Assembly: GCA_013696835.1 (NCBI GenBank)
Contig: JACCXV010000222.1
Span: 1 to 11,252 of the forward strand
DNA length: 11,252 nucleotides
Direction of reading: 5' to 3'
Origin: Gemmatimonadota bacterium
GTDB taxonomy: Bacteria > Gemmatimonadota > Gemmatimonadetes > JACCXV01
Each line of letters begins with the position of its first letter. The stretch's first letter is position 1. The position numbers were made by a program, and so were the translations under genes. Below, one piece after another: positions 1 through 7,198 of the stretch. The notes beneath the pieces were generated by a model. It saw nothing but the letters and a program-made list of their open reading frames with translations, had not been told where the DNA came from and made no database searches.

Positions 1-94
1 CGATGACGCGACGGCCGTCCGCCGTCTTCATGCGCTCGCGGAAGCCGTGCTTCGCGCGGCGCTTGCGACGGTGCGGCTGGTAGGTTCGCTTCAT
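1..94 (-). CDS. rpmH: 50S ribosomal protein L34 (partial, C-terminus off the left edge)
   Basis: Reading leftwards from an ATG whose complement is at 92-94, the 31 visible codons give a very basic peptide beginning MKRTYQPHRRKRRAKHGF and continuing RERMKTADGRRVI. This is the canonical start of L34, a small protein of the large ribosomal subunit usually about 44-50 residues long, so roughly 15 residues lie outside the window. A purine-rich AGGGAG sits just upstream of the start. L34 is classically divergent from or upstream of dnaA and is followed by rnpA and yidC; those would lie to the left, which is inference. It is shorter than most ORF-calling limits, but the sequence match is clear. Confidence 0.95.
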   Translation of the reverse strand, partial: MKRTYQPHRRKRRAKHGFRERMKTADGRRVI

Positions 95-136
95 GGCTCC
101 CTGCGGGTCGTCGAACGGGTCTTCGAAAGGACGGCG

Positions 137-165
137 AAGCTAGCCCGCCCCTCGCGCAGGGTCAA
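137..165 (-). promoter_or_regulatory. Probable sigma-70-type promoter for rpmH
   Basis: On the minus strand a -35-like TTGACC (complement at 160-165) is followed after exactly 17 bp by TAGCTT (complement at 137-142). The match to TTGACA is 5 of 6; the -10 is weaker. Its position gives an rpmH leader of about 35 bases. The geometry is good but the -10 is imperfect and the background is GC-rich, so this is a prediction only. Confidence 0.5.
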
Positions 166-353
166 GCGGAGGCCTATCCGATTCGGGGTGCCGTCCCGTC
201 AGGGCGGCTCCCGCTCCTTCGCTCGCACCCGCGCCGCTGGAGCGCAGGCCCGGTAGCCTGACCAGCGTGAGCGCCGCGGGCGCAGAACAATCGGTGCCGC
301 AGGCCGCGAATGTTCGCAAGATGTGTGAGAAGCGTGCGCAACGCGGGACAAGC

Positions 354-372
354 TGTGGAAGCCTGTGGAGAT
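354..372 (+). promoter_or_regulatory. Pair of DnaA-box-like sites upstream of the dnaA promoter
   Basis: TGTGGAAGC (354-362) and TGTGGAGAT (364-372) are direct repeats 10 bp apart, one helical turn. They share the TGTGGA core of the DnaA box (TGTGGATAA) and match 6 and 7 of 9 positions. They end about 22 bp before the dnaA -35 hexamer. DnaA commonly represses or tunes its own gene through boxes at its promoter, so autoregulation is a reasonable inference, but the boxes are degenerate. Confidence 0.45.
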
Positions 373-394
373 CCTCCTCGAGGTGGTGCTTTCA

Positions 395-424
395 TTGACA
401 AGCCTCGAAGGCGCGGGATACAAT
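395..424 (+). promoter_or_regulatory. dnaA promoter (sigma-70 type)
   Basis: A perfect -35 TTGACA (395-400) is followed by an 18-bp spacer and a near-consensus -10 TACAAT (419-424). Predicted transcription start is near 431, giving a leader of about 60 bases to the dnaA ATG at 491. This stands out in such GC-rich sequence. It also argues against translation starts upstream of 431. Confidence 0.8.
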
Positions 425-490
425 AGCGCCCCTCTCACGACCGGTCGTCTCCCGATTCCCCTGCCGTTCCTCCCTGACCCCGGGTCGCCA

Positions 491-1840
491 ATGCACGCTT
501 CCGAACTAACCCCGCCCGAGATCTGGTCGCTCATCCTGGAAGAGTCACGCAAGGTGATCCCGCCCCAGACCTTTCAGACCTGGCTCGAGCCCACGCGGGC
601 CGTGACCCTCGCTGCCGACCAGCTCCTTGTCGAAGCCGAGAACCAGTTCGCGGCGGACTACATCGAGGGGCAGTACAGGGACATCCTCAACGGCATCGCG
701 GACGAGCTCTTCGACCGCGATCTGTCGGTGGCGTTCACCCGTGGATCGGCCGGCGTGGTCGAGCGCGAGTTGGCGCTCGCGGACGAGGCCCCCGCGGGAG
801 GCGGCACGCCCGCGAACCTGGGTTCGCCGCTGAACTCCCGCTACGACTTCCAGAGCTACGTCGTGGGCAAGAGCAACCAGTTTGCGCACGCCGCCTCCAA
901 GGCGGTGGCCGAGAATCCGGCCAAGACGTACAACCCGCTCTTCATCTACGGCGGGGTCGGCCTGGGCAAGACGCACCTCATGCAGGCCGTCGGGAACTCC
1001 ATCCTGCGCACGCGCAAGCTGAACCGCGTCTGTTATCTATCGTCCGAGAGCTTCATGAACGAGATGATCTCGTCGATCCAGCGGAACGACACGATCACCT
1101 TCCGCAACAAGTACCGCCGCATGGACCTGCTGCTGATCGACGATGTCCAGTTCCTGGCCAACAAGGAGTCCACGCAGGAGGAGTTCTTCCACACGTTCAA
1201 CGCGCTCTACGACGCGCACCGCCAGATCGTCCTGACCAGCGACCGGCCGCCGAAGGAGATCCCGACGCTCGAGGAGCGGCTCATCTCCCGCTTCGGGTGG
1301 GGGCTCGTCACCGACATCCAGCCGCCCGATCTCGAGACCCGGATCGCGATCCTGCAGAACAAGGCCGAGCGCGACAACCTCGTAGTGCCGGAAGACGTCC
1401 TGCTCTTCATCGCCCAGCACATCAAGTCCAACGTCCGCGAGCTCGAGGGTTCGCTCATCCGGCTGCTCGCCCACTCTTCGCTGACCGGCAGTGAGATCAG
1501 CATCGAGCTTGCCGAGAGGGTGCTCTCGAACATCCTCTCGCACGAGGTCAAACGCGTCACGATCGATCGCATCCAGCGCGAGGTCAGCCAGGAGTTCGGC
1601 GTCAGCATCGAGGGGCTTAAGTCCAAGAAGCGCACCAAGACGCTGACCGAACCGCGCCAGTTCGCGATGTTCCTCTGCCGCCGTCTCACAGATCTCCCGC
1701 TGGTGGAGATCGGGCAGGCCTTCGGGGGACGCGATCACACCACCGTCATCCACTCCTGCGACAAGATCGAGTCCGACATGGCGCGCGACCGGGGGCTGCG
1801 GCTGCGCGTGGAGAAGCTCCTGAGCTCGCTGTCTTCCTGA
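491..1840 (+). CDS. dnaA: Chromosomal replication initiator protein DnaA
   Basis: The 449-residue protein has the full DnaA architecture. Domain I (about 1-85) carries the W-x-x-x-L and QTFQTWLEP motifs that contact DnaB and other partners. A short Gly/Ala-rich domain II lies near 88-115. The AAA+ domain III has Walker A GGVGLGKTH (154-162), Walker B LLLIDDVQF (213-221), sensor I LTSDRPP (248-254), the arginine finger in ERLISRFGWG (R267) and sensor II in SNVRELEG (R316). Domain IV has the DNA-binding signature FGGRDHTTVIHS (411-422). ATP-DnaA binds DnaA boxes and melts oriC. I chose ATG 491 because it gives the expected N-terminus and lies downstream of the strong promoter; the frame stays open to 365, but that lies upstream of the -35. 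No good Shine-Dalgarno is visible. Length is normal for the family. Confidence 0.98.
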   Translation: MHASELTPPEIWSLILEESRKVIPPQTFQTWLEPTRAVTLAADQLLVEAENQFAADYIEGQYRDILNGIADELFDRDLSVAFTRGSAGVVERELALADEAPAGGGTPANLGSPLNSRYDFQSYVVGKSNQFAHAASKAVAENPAKTYNPLFIYGGVGLGKTHLMQAVGNSILRTRKLNRVCYLSSESFMNEMISSIQRNDTITFRNKYRRMDLLLIDDVQFLANKESTQEEFFHTFNALYDAHRQIVLTSDRPPKEIPTLEERLISRFGWGLVTDIQPPDLETRIAILQNKAERDNLVVPEDVLLFIAQHIKSNVRELEGSLIRLLAHSSLTGSEISIELAERVLSNILSHEVKRVTIDRIQREVSQEFGVSIEGLKSKKRTKTLTEPRQFAMFLCRRLTDLPLVEIGQAFGGRDHTTVIHSCDKIESDMARDRGLRLRVEKLLSSLSS

Positions 1841-2160
1841 GACGCTCTCCCGGAGAATCGGTGCACGCGCGCTGGCCGGCTCGGGTGGCTGCGGATGTCT
1901 GTGGATCCGGCAACCCGGAGCGGGTAGCTGGATGGGGACAACCGCCCGTCAGCCTGATCGGACGCCCGCGGGCGCGTTTTCCCACACGCCAGCGGCACGC
2001 CTCCTGCTTCCCGACGTGTCAGTCCCCGAACGACCTGGCTCAGGTTTCCACATCTCCGGTGCCCCTACTACTATTACTGGATTGAAAGGAACGTCAGAAG
2101 AAAAGCACTAGTCTCGGTGGAAAACTCCCGCCGCAGGGACCCCAACGCCTCGAGGGACGG
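1841..2160. other. oriC: Probable chromosomal origin of replication (oriC) in the dnaA-dnaN gap
   Basis: This 320-bp non-coding gap sits where many bacterial origins lie. Degenerate DnaA boxes with 7 of 9 matches to TTATCCACA or its complement are seen at 1900-1908 (TGTGGATCC), 1933-1941 (TGGGGACAA), 1978-1986 (TTTCCCACA) and 2044-2052 (GTTTCCACA). The right part (2065-2110) is clearly more AT-rich than its surroundings and starts with a DnaA-trio-like run, so it is the best candidate for the unwinding region. No perfect DnaA box is present. Location plus the trio make the call likely. Origin function itself is inferred. I found no convincing dnaN promoter here. Confidence 0.75.
2044..2080 (+). 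promoter_or_regulatory. Putative basal unwinding module: DnaA box, GC-rich spacer, DnaA-trios
   Basis: GTTTCCACA (2044-2052) is followed by a 12-base GC-rich spacer (2053-2064) and then CTA-CTA-CTA-TTA-CTG (2065-2079). The complementary strand reads 3'-GAT-GAT-GAT-AAT, matching the DnaA-trio consensus 3'-(G/A)AT-5' described for Bacillus subtilis and widely conserved origins. There, box-bound DnaA spreads onto one strand and opens the duplex. The order and orientation fit, with AT-richer DNA beyond. The expected second adjacent box is not obvious. Confidence 0.7.
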
Positions 2161-3273
2161 ATGAAGTTCACGATCGCACAGGAGGAGTTTCTGCGCGCGC
2201 TGAGCGCCGCGTCTGGTGTCGTGCCCTCGCGAACGACGCTGCCCATCCTGTCCGAGATCCTGATCGAGACCGGCGAGGACGGGATCATGCTCTCGGCTAC
2301 CGACCTGGACCTTTCGGCGACCATCCGTGGCAAGGCCTCGGTGAAGGAGCCCGGGTCGGTGACGCTGCCCGCGCGGCGTCTCAACGAGCTGATCCGCGAG
2401 CTGCCGCCGAGCCCGGTGCACGTGGAGAGCGTCGGCGAGAAGGTCAGCGTGGACTGCGACAAGACCAGGTTCCGCTTCTTCGGGCATCCCAAGGCCGATT
2501 TCCCGACCTTCCCCGTGGTGGGCTTCGACGACGACGTGCTGGAGATCCCACGCGCACTCTTCGAGCAGCTCGTGCACCACACGACGTACGCGGCCTCGAC
2601 CGAGGACACGCGGCCGATTCTCAACGGCGTGCTGTGGGAGGTCAACGACGAGGAGACGCGGATGGTGGCCACAAACGGTCACCGGTTGGCGAGCTACACC
2701 GGAAAGCGCGCAGCCGCGAGCAAGTCGCGCTCGAACGTGATCGTTCCACCGAAAGCGCTCACCTATGCGTCACGGATATTCGAGCGCGAGGAGACACTGC
2801 AGGTGGCGTTCGGCGAGAACCAGCTCGCGATCCGCGCGGGCGGCAACACCCTGTACACGCGGCTGATCGAGGGTCCCTACCCGAACTACAATCAGGTCAT
2901 CCCGCAGGACAACGACAAGGTCGCGACCGCCGATCGGGACGCGCTCATCAAGGCCCTGCGCCGAATGGCCGTGGTCGCCAGCGACCAGACCCACCGCGTT
3001 AAGCTGTCCTTTCGGGAGTCCGAGATGACGCTCTTCGTGAGCACACCCGACGTGGGCGAGGCGAATGAGAAGATGGGAATCGACTATCAGGGCGAGCCCC
3101 TGGACATCGGCTTCAACGCGGCCTACCTGCTGGAGGTCCTGAAGTACGTGGACGGAGACCAGGTGAAGCTCACCTTCAAGAGCCCGGAAAGGGCAGCCCT
3201 GGTGACCCCCGCCGGCGGCAACGGCGACGGCCGCTATCTGGCCCTCGTGATGCCTCTCAGATTGCAGGAATAG
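2161..3273 (+). CDS. dnaN: DNA polymerase III sliding clamp (beta subunit)
   Basis: The 370-residue product has the usual length and flow of the beta clamp. It opens MKFTIAQEEFLRALSAASGVVPSRTTLPILS, continues with LSATDLDLSATI and later RPILNGVLWEV and MVATNGHRLA, and ends in the family-typical LALVMPLRLQE. Three repeated clamp folds are expected at about 1-120, 125-245 and 250-370. Two subunits form a ring around DNA that tethers polymerase III and recruits partners through a hydrophobic pocket near the C-terminus; the terminal MPLRL is part of that surface. A GAGGGA (2152-2157) lies close upstream of the ATG. It follows the probable origin, and recF begins 99 bp after it. No internal irregularity is seen. 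Confidence 0.98.
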   Translation: MKFTIAQEEFLRALSAASGVVPSRTTLPILSEILIETGEDGIMLSATDLDLSATIRGKASVKEPGSVTLPARRLNELIRELPPSPVHVESVGEKVSVDCDKTRFRFFGHPKADFPTFPVVGFDDDVLEIPRALFEQLVHHTTYAASTEDTRPILNGVLWEVNDEETRMVATNGHRLASYTGKRAAASKSRSNVIVPPKALTYASRIFEREETLQVAFGENQLAIRAGGNTLYTRLIEGPYPNYNQVIPQDNDKVATADRDALIKALRRMAVVASDQTHRVKLSFRESEMTLFVSTPDVGEANEKMGIDYQGEPLDIGFNAAYLLEVLKYVDGDQVKLTFKSPERAALVTPAGGNGDGRYLALVMPLRLQE

Positions 3274-3309
3274 GAGGCGCTCCGAGCCACATTTTTCGAG
3301 CCTGGAAAA

Positions 3310-3338
3310 TTGACCGAATGCGATGCCCGGCGCATATT
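3310..3338 (+). promoter_or_regulatory. Probable promoter for recF (and dciA)
   Basis: TTGACC (3310-3315) and CATATT (3333-3338) are separated by 17 bp, with 5 of 6 and 4 of 6 consensus matches. Predicted start is near 3345, leaving a leader of about 28 bases before GTG 3373. An AT-rich imperfect palindrome (about 3292-3310) abuts the -35. If real, this promoter excludes the in-frame TTG at 3310 as the recF start, because that codon is the -35 itself. Confidence 0.5.
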
Positions 3339-3372
3339 TGCGGATGTTTGTGAGGCTGCTCGGCCAGCGCTG

Positions 3373-4650
3373 GTGATCCTTCTCTCCCTCGAGCTCCAAG
3401 GTTTCCGAAACTTCACCTCGCTGAGCCTTCCGCTGGATTCGCGCGGAGCGGTTCTCGAAGCTCCAAACGGCCGCGGGAAGACGAACTTCCTCGAGGCGAT
3501 CCACTATCTGAGCCTTTTCCGTTCCTTTCGCGGAGCGCCGGACTCCGAGGTCGCGAGCTTCGGCACCCGCAGCTTCGTCCTGCATGGCGAGCTCACCCGC
3601 GAGGGAGACCGGCGGACCGGCATCGGGGTCGCCGTCGACGGTGCCAGGAAGCGGCTGGCCGTGGACGGTCGAGCCGGCCGTCCCGCCGAACACGTGGGAA
3701 CGGCGCTCTCGGTGGTGCTGTGCCCCGAGGACATTCGGCTCGTTCAGGGCAGTCCCGGGCGCAGGCGGCGGTACCTGGACGTCGTGCTGGCGCTGTCCTC
3801 GGCGCGGTACTTTCACGCGCTCCAGGAGTACCGCCGCGTGCTGCGGCACCGGAACAGCGTGCTGCAGTCGGGCACGCAGGCCGACGTCGCGCTCCTCGAG
3901 CCCTGGACAGAGGGACTCCTCCGTCACGGCGCGGTGATACTGCGCGAGAGGCTGCGGTTCTTGACGCGTTGGGGCCCGCGGTTCGCGGAGATCTCCGCCC
4001 AACTGGCCGGAACCTCAGCCGGGGCGCTGAGCTGGCGCTACGAGTCGTCCTCGCTACCGGCTGGCGAAGCGGTCGAGGCGAGCCTGCGACAGGTGGTGAG
4101 CGTTGAGCAGCCGGTGAGCATTGGGCAGGCGGAGGCTTCGGGCATGCTTGCACTCCCGGACCAGGACGGCGGTCCGGCGTCGTACCAGCCTGCGGCACGG
4201 CGTCCGAGTGCCGATTTCCCCGATGCCCCGGGGCTTGACGACGTGACCGCGGCTCTACGGGCCGAGCTGGAGCGCCGTGCTTGGTTGGAGCGTCGTCGCG
4301 GCGTGACGCTGGTCGGCCCTCACCGGGACGATCTCTCGTTCCATTCCCTCGAGCCGTCGGGAGCGGAGCGGGACTTGCGGAAGTTCGGCTCGCAGGGAGA
4401 GCAGCGCACCGCTGCTCTCTCCCTGCGCTTCCTGGAGCTCGAAGTGCTCTCACACGAGCGGGGGGAGCTCCCGGTCGTCCTGCTGGACGACGTGTTCAGC
4501 GAACTCGATCCACGGCGGAGCCGCGAGCTCCTGGGGTTCCTCGCGCCCGGCCAGCAGGTCTTCCTCACGACCCCCAAGCCGCTGGCGCTCGATACGTCTT
4601 TGGATCTTCCCCGCTACACGATCGCGGAGGGCACGGTCCGCGCGGCGTGA
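3373..4650 (+). CDS. recF: DNA replication and repair protein RecF, with an extended linker
   Basis: RecF is an SMC-like ATPase that, with RecO and RecR, loads RecA at single-strand gaps. From GTG 3373 it is 425 residues. It begins LLSLELQGFRNF, the usual RecF opening, then Walker A in EAPNGRGKTN (29-38, with Ala30 in place of the usual first Gly), the ABC-type signature FGSQGEQRTAAL (338-349) and Walker B VVLLDDVFSELD (368-379). VTLVGPHRDDL (311-321) is also typical. The start is chosen by alignment to the family opening; an in-frame TTG at 3310 would add 21 residues without RecF character and overlaps the promoter. No good ribosome site is seen. Family members are usually about 360-375 residues; most of the excess lies at about 241-290, a Pro/Ala/Gly-rich stretch with a tandem hexapeptide. 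dciA overlaps the stop codon. Confidence 0.95.
   Translation: MILLSLELQGFRNFTSLSLPLDSRGAVLEAPNGRGKTNFLEAIHYLSLFRSFRGAPDSEVASFGTRSFVLHGELTREGDRRTGIGVAVDGARKRLAVDGRAGRPAEHVGTALSVVLCPEDIRLVQGSPGRRRRYLDVVLALSSARYFHALQEYRRVLRHRNSVLQSGTQADVALLEPWTEGLLRHGAVILRERLRFLTRWGPRFAEISAQLAGTSAGALSWRYESSSLPAGEAVEASLRQVVSVEQPVSIGQAEASGMLALPDQDGGPASYQPAARRPSADFPDAPGLDDVTAALRAELERRAWLERRRGVTLVGPHRDDLSFHSLEPSGAERDLRKFGSQGEQRTAALSLRFLELEVLSHERGELPVVLLDDVFSELDPRRSRELLGFLAPGQQVFLTTPKPLALDTSLDLPRYTIAEGTVRAA
4096..4131 (+). repeat. Tandem 18-bp duplication inside recF
   Basis: Two adjacent 18-bp units, 4096-4113 and 4114-4131, match at 15 of 18 bases and are exactly codon-aligned. They encode VSVEQP and VSIGQA (RecF residues 242-253), inside the extra linker segment. 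Replication slippage in a tolerant loop is the simplest origin. Confidence 0.7.
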
Positions 4651-5033
4651 GGTTCTCGGGCGGGACTCCTGCGGGGGCCGGGGACGCCTCCCGCGTGCCG
4701 GAGCGCCGCGCCCTGCGACCCGGCCGGGGGGGTCAGCCGCGGCCGTTGCACGAGTCGCTGAGCGGAATCCTCGAGAGCCTGGGCCTCGCGCCAGGGCTCG
4801 AGGACGCGCGCCTGTTCGAGGACTGGGAAGCGCTCGTGGGGCCGGAGATCGCGCGCGTGGCTCGGCCGCATCGACTCGACGGCAGCGTCCTGGTCGTGCA
4901 CGTGCGAAGCTCGGCGTGGATGACCGAGCTCTCGATGCGCCGGAACGACATCCTGGTACGTGTGAACGGGCCGCGAAAGTGTCGCAAGGTCACGCAGCTG
5001 GTGCTGCGCGTCGGCTCGGACGAGCGCGAGTAG
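4647..5033 (+). CDS. dciA: DUF721 / DciA-family protein, putative replicative helicase loader
   Basis: The 128-residue product carries the DUF721 (DciA) pattern: LGLAPGLEDARLFEDWEALVG (about 45-65), then a LDGSVLVVHVRSSAWMTEL block (77-95, with W60, G65 and W91 at typical positions) and a basic NGPRKCRKVTQLVLRV end. The fold is KH-like; the first 35 residues are Arg/Gly-rich and probably disordered. DciA proteins bind DnaB and assist its loading in bacteria without DnaC or DnaI; that role here is inferred from family and position. The start GTG 4647 shares four bases (GTGA) with the recF stop, pointing to translational coupling. The recF-DUF721-gyrB order is known from actinobacteria. A G7 run (4726-4732) lies in the poorly conserved N-terminus, where an indel would be hard to notice. 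Confidence 0.85.
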   Translation: MRFSGGTPAGAGDASRVPERRALRPGRGGQPRPLHESLSGILESLGLAPGLEDARLFEDWEALVGPEIARVARPHRLDGSVLVVHVRSSAWMTELSMRRNDILVRVNGPRKCRKVTQLVLRVGSDERE

Positions 5034-5050
5034 CGAGCACGGCGGACCGG

Positions 5051-5065
5051 CGGCCCCGCGGGCCG
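5051..5065 (+). other. GC hairpin in the dciA-gyrB gap
   Basis: CGGCCC (5051-5056) and GGGCCG (5060-5065) pair perfectly around a 3-base loop, within a 72-bp gap that is almost all G and C on its left side. There is no T-run after it, so it is not a standard intrinsic terminator. It may only reflect base composition. A purine-rich stretch with GGAGGAG and AAGGA precedes the gyrB ATG. Confidence 0.35.
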
Positions 5066-5105
5066 GGCCGGCCTCGGGAAACGGCAACGGAGGAGCAGCG
5101 AAGGA

Positions 5106-7103
5106 ATGGCTACGAAGCAGCGCACCAAGAAGAACGAGCAACCACCTTCCGTGAGTCCCGGGGAGGATGGGAACGCTGCGCGCGCGACGCTCGGAGAGCA
5201 GGAGTATCACGCCGGCAAGATCCAGGTCCTCAAGGGACTGGAGGCGGTCCGCAAGCGCCCGGGCATGTACATCGGCTCAACCGGGTCGCGCGGACTGCAC
5301 CACCTCGTCTACGAGGTCGTGGACAACGCGATCGACGAGGCGATGGCCGGCTTCTGCGATTGGGTCGACGTCGTGATCCACCCCGACAACTCGGTGACGG
5401 TGCGCGACAACGGCCGCGGGATCCCCGTCGAGATCCACCCCACCGAGAAGATCCCCGCCGTCGAGGTCGCGATGACGATGCTCCACGCCGGCGGCAAGTT
5501 CGACAACACGTCCTACAAGGTCTCGGGCGGACTGCACGGGGTGGGCGTCTCGGTCGTGAACGCGCTGTCGGAGTGGCTCGAGGTGGTGGTCGAGCGGAGC
5601 GGACAGACGTACCACCAGCGCTACGAGCGCGGGATCAAGGCGAAGGACCTGGAGGTCACGGGCAAGACGCGCCGCACGGGCACGACCGTCACCTTCAAGC
5701 CGGACCCGCAGATCTTCAAGGCGGAGGACGACCGGGAGTACGTATTCGACACCCTGGCCACCCGCCTGCGGGAGCTGGCGTTCCTGAACAGGGGCGTCAC
5801 GATCGTCTTCCGCGACGAGCGGAGCGACGGCCGGGAAGAGACGTACGCCTACAAGGGCGGGATCGTCGAGTTCGTGAAGTGGCTGAACGGCAGCAAGAAG
5901 CCGCTCCACAAGGAGGTGGTGTCGATCGAGCAGACGCGCGACGACGTGGTCGTCGAGCTCGCGATGCAGTACACCGACTCCTACAGCGAGTCGGTGTTCA
6001 CCTTCGTCAACAACATCAACACGCACGAAGGGGGCACCCACCTCACGGGGTTCAAGAGCGCGCTCACGCGCACGCTGAACTACCACGCCGACCGGAACAA
6101 CCTGCTCAGGAAGGGCGACTTGGCCTTCAGCGGTGATGACGTACGCGAAGGGCTGACCGCCATCCTGTCGATCAAGGTGCGAGAGCCGCAGTTCGAGGGG
6201 CAGACCAAGACCAAGCTCGGCAATTCCGAAGTGCAGGGAATCGTGGCCTCGGTCGTGAACGATCGCCTCGCGGCTTGGCTGGAGGAGAGCCCCGGCGCGG
6301 CGCGGACGATCATCGACAAGGCGCTGTCCGCGGCGCGGGCGCGGGAAGCGGCGCGGAAGGCGCGCGAGCTCGTGCGCAAGAAGAGCGGCCTCGAAGGCGG
6401 GATCCTGCCGGGCAAGCTGGCGGACTGCTCGATCGACAACCCGGAGATGTCGGAGTTGTACCTCGTGGAAGGCGACAGCGCCGGAGGGTCTGCGAAGCAG
6501 GGCCGCGACCGCAACTTCCAAGCGATCCTGCCTCTCCGTGGGAAAATTCTGAACACCGAAAAGGCGCGCATAGACAAGATCCTCTCGAACGAGGAGATCC
6601 GCGCCATCGTGACGGCAGTCGGCACCGGTCTGGGAGAGGACGACTTCAACCTGCAGAATGCCCGATACCACAGATACATCATCATGTGTGACGCTGACGT
6701 AGACGGCGCTCATATCCGAGCGCTTCTGCTGACGTTCATTTATCGCTACATGCCCCAGCTTATCCAGGCTGGTTACGTCTACATCGCCCAGCCGCCGCTG
6801 TACCGAGTTGCAAAGGGCAAGCAGGAGATGTACGTGCATACCGAAGAGGAGCGTGCCGCCGCAGTCAACGCGTTCGGCGATGGAAATGTCACGGTGCAAC
6901 GATTCAAGGGGCTCGGCGAGATGAATCCCGCCGAGCTGTGGAAGACAACGATGGATCCGGACACGCGCACGCTGCTTCAGGTCACGCTGGACGATGCCGT
7001 GGAGGCCGACCGTTTGTTCTCCACGCTGATGGGTGACGAGGTCGAGCCGCGCCGCCGGTTCATCGAGGAAAACGCCAAGTACGTAAAGAACCTGGACGTG
7101 TAG
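5106..7103 (+). CDS. gyrB: DNA gyrase subunit B
   Basis: GyrB supplies the ATPase and part of the DNA-cleavage metal site of the A2B2 gyrase that introduces negative supercoils. In 665 residues the sequence shows the GHKL ATPase with EVVDNAIDEA (E70 general base, N74 for Mg), DNGRGIP (101-107) and GGLHGVGVSVVNALS (141-155). R164 corresponds to E. coli R136, which aminocoumarins contact. The transducer follows. The TOPRIM domain has VEGDSAGG (E455) and DADVDG (D529, D531, D533), and the C-terminal tail has QRFKGLGEMNP (598-608). There is no large insertion like that of E. coli GyrB. About 28 N-terminal residues, charged and low in complexity, precede the usual start. ATG 5106 has a purine-rich AAGGA next to it. 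From about 6535 onwards GC and third-position GC fall, and the dip continues into gyrA. Confidence 0.97.
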   Translation: MATKQRTKKNEQPPSVSPGEDGNAARATLGEQEYHAGKIQVLKGLEAVRKRPGMYIGSTGSRGLHHLVYEVVDNAIDEAMAGFCDWVDVVIHPDNSVTVRDNGRGIPVEIHPTEKIPAVEVAMTMLHAGGKFDNTSYKVSGGLHGVGVSVVNALSEWLEVVVERSGQTYHQRYERGIKAKDLEVTGKTRRTGTTVTFKPDPQIFKAEDDREYVFDTLATRLRELAFLNRGVTIVFRDERSDGREETYAYKGGIVEFVKWLNGSKKPLHKEVVSIEQTRDDVVVELAMQYTDSYSESVFTFVNNINTHEGGTHLTGFKSALTRTLNYHADRNNLLRKGDLAFSGDDVREGLTAILSIKVREPQFEGQTKTKLGNSEVQGIVASVVNDRLAAWLEESPGAARTIIDKALSAARAREAARKARELVRKKSGLEGGILPGKLADCSIDNPEMSELYLVEGDSAGGSAKQGRDRNFQAILPLRGKILNTEKARIDKILSNEEIRAIVTAVGTGLGEDDFNLQNARYHRYIIMCDADVDGAHIRALLLTFIYRYMPQLIQAGYVYIAQPPLYRVAKGKQEMYVHTEEERAAAVNAFGDGNVTVQRFKGLGEMNPAELWKTTMDPDTRTLLQVTLDDAVEADRLFSTLMGDEVEPRRRFIEENAKYVKNLDV

Positions 7104-7198
7104 TCGATGTGCCTACCCCATGCGAGGGGCTTCATGCCTAACGTGCCGAGGGCAGGTGAGACAGGTAGAGATTTGAGGCACCTGGAAAGAATGCATCT

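Larger units (their letters stand above)
95..490. other. Divergent rpmH-dnaA intergenic region
   Basis: This 396-bp gap separates the leftward rpmH and rightward dnaA starts. I see no gene in it; the short ORFs here lack family resemblance and overlap the promoters. It holds a probable leftward promoter for rpmH near 137-165, two DnaA-box-like sites at 354-372, and a strong dnaA promoter at 395-424, followed by a roughly 60-base dnaA leader. Positions 170-350 are GC-rich and contain only a short 5-bp GC hairpin (271-283), with nothing I can assign. In some bacteria this gap forms part of a bipartite origin; here the boxes are too few and degenerate to claim that. Confidence 0.7.

Noticed and set aside
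365..490. Upstream extension of dnaA in frame from 365
   Set aside because: It would start upstream of the -35 hexamer at 395-400, and the added residues do not resemble DnaA domain I.
1846..1856. Small TCTCC/GGAGA palindrome after dnaA as a terminator
   Set aside because: The stem is only 5 bp with a 1-base loop and no T-run; it cannot be supported as a terminator.
2082..2111. Possible dnaN promoter TTGAAA followed by ACTAGT
   Set aside because: The spacer is 19 bp and the -10 is poor; the AT-rich stretch is better explained as the unwinding region.
3310..3372. TTG start adding 21 residues to RecF
   Set aside because: The codon is part of a likely -35 hexamer, and family members begin at the LLSLELQGFRNF segment.
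2770..4002. 410-codon open frame on the minus strand across dnaN and recF
   Set aside because: It overlaps two certain genes and has a low-complexity, Arg/Glu/Gly-rich translation; a shadow.
4916..6136. 406-codon plus-strand open frame overlapping dciA and gyrB
   Set aside because: It is a +1/+2 shadow of dciA and gyrB, dominated by Arg, Gly and Pro.
5277..6899. 540-codon open frame on the minus strand opposite gyrB
   Set aside because: It lies wholly antisense to well-conserved gyrB. GC-rich third positions remove stop codons on the opposite strand, and the translation is Arg/Val/His/Leu-rich with no family resemblance.
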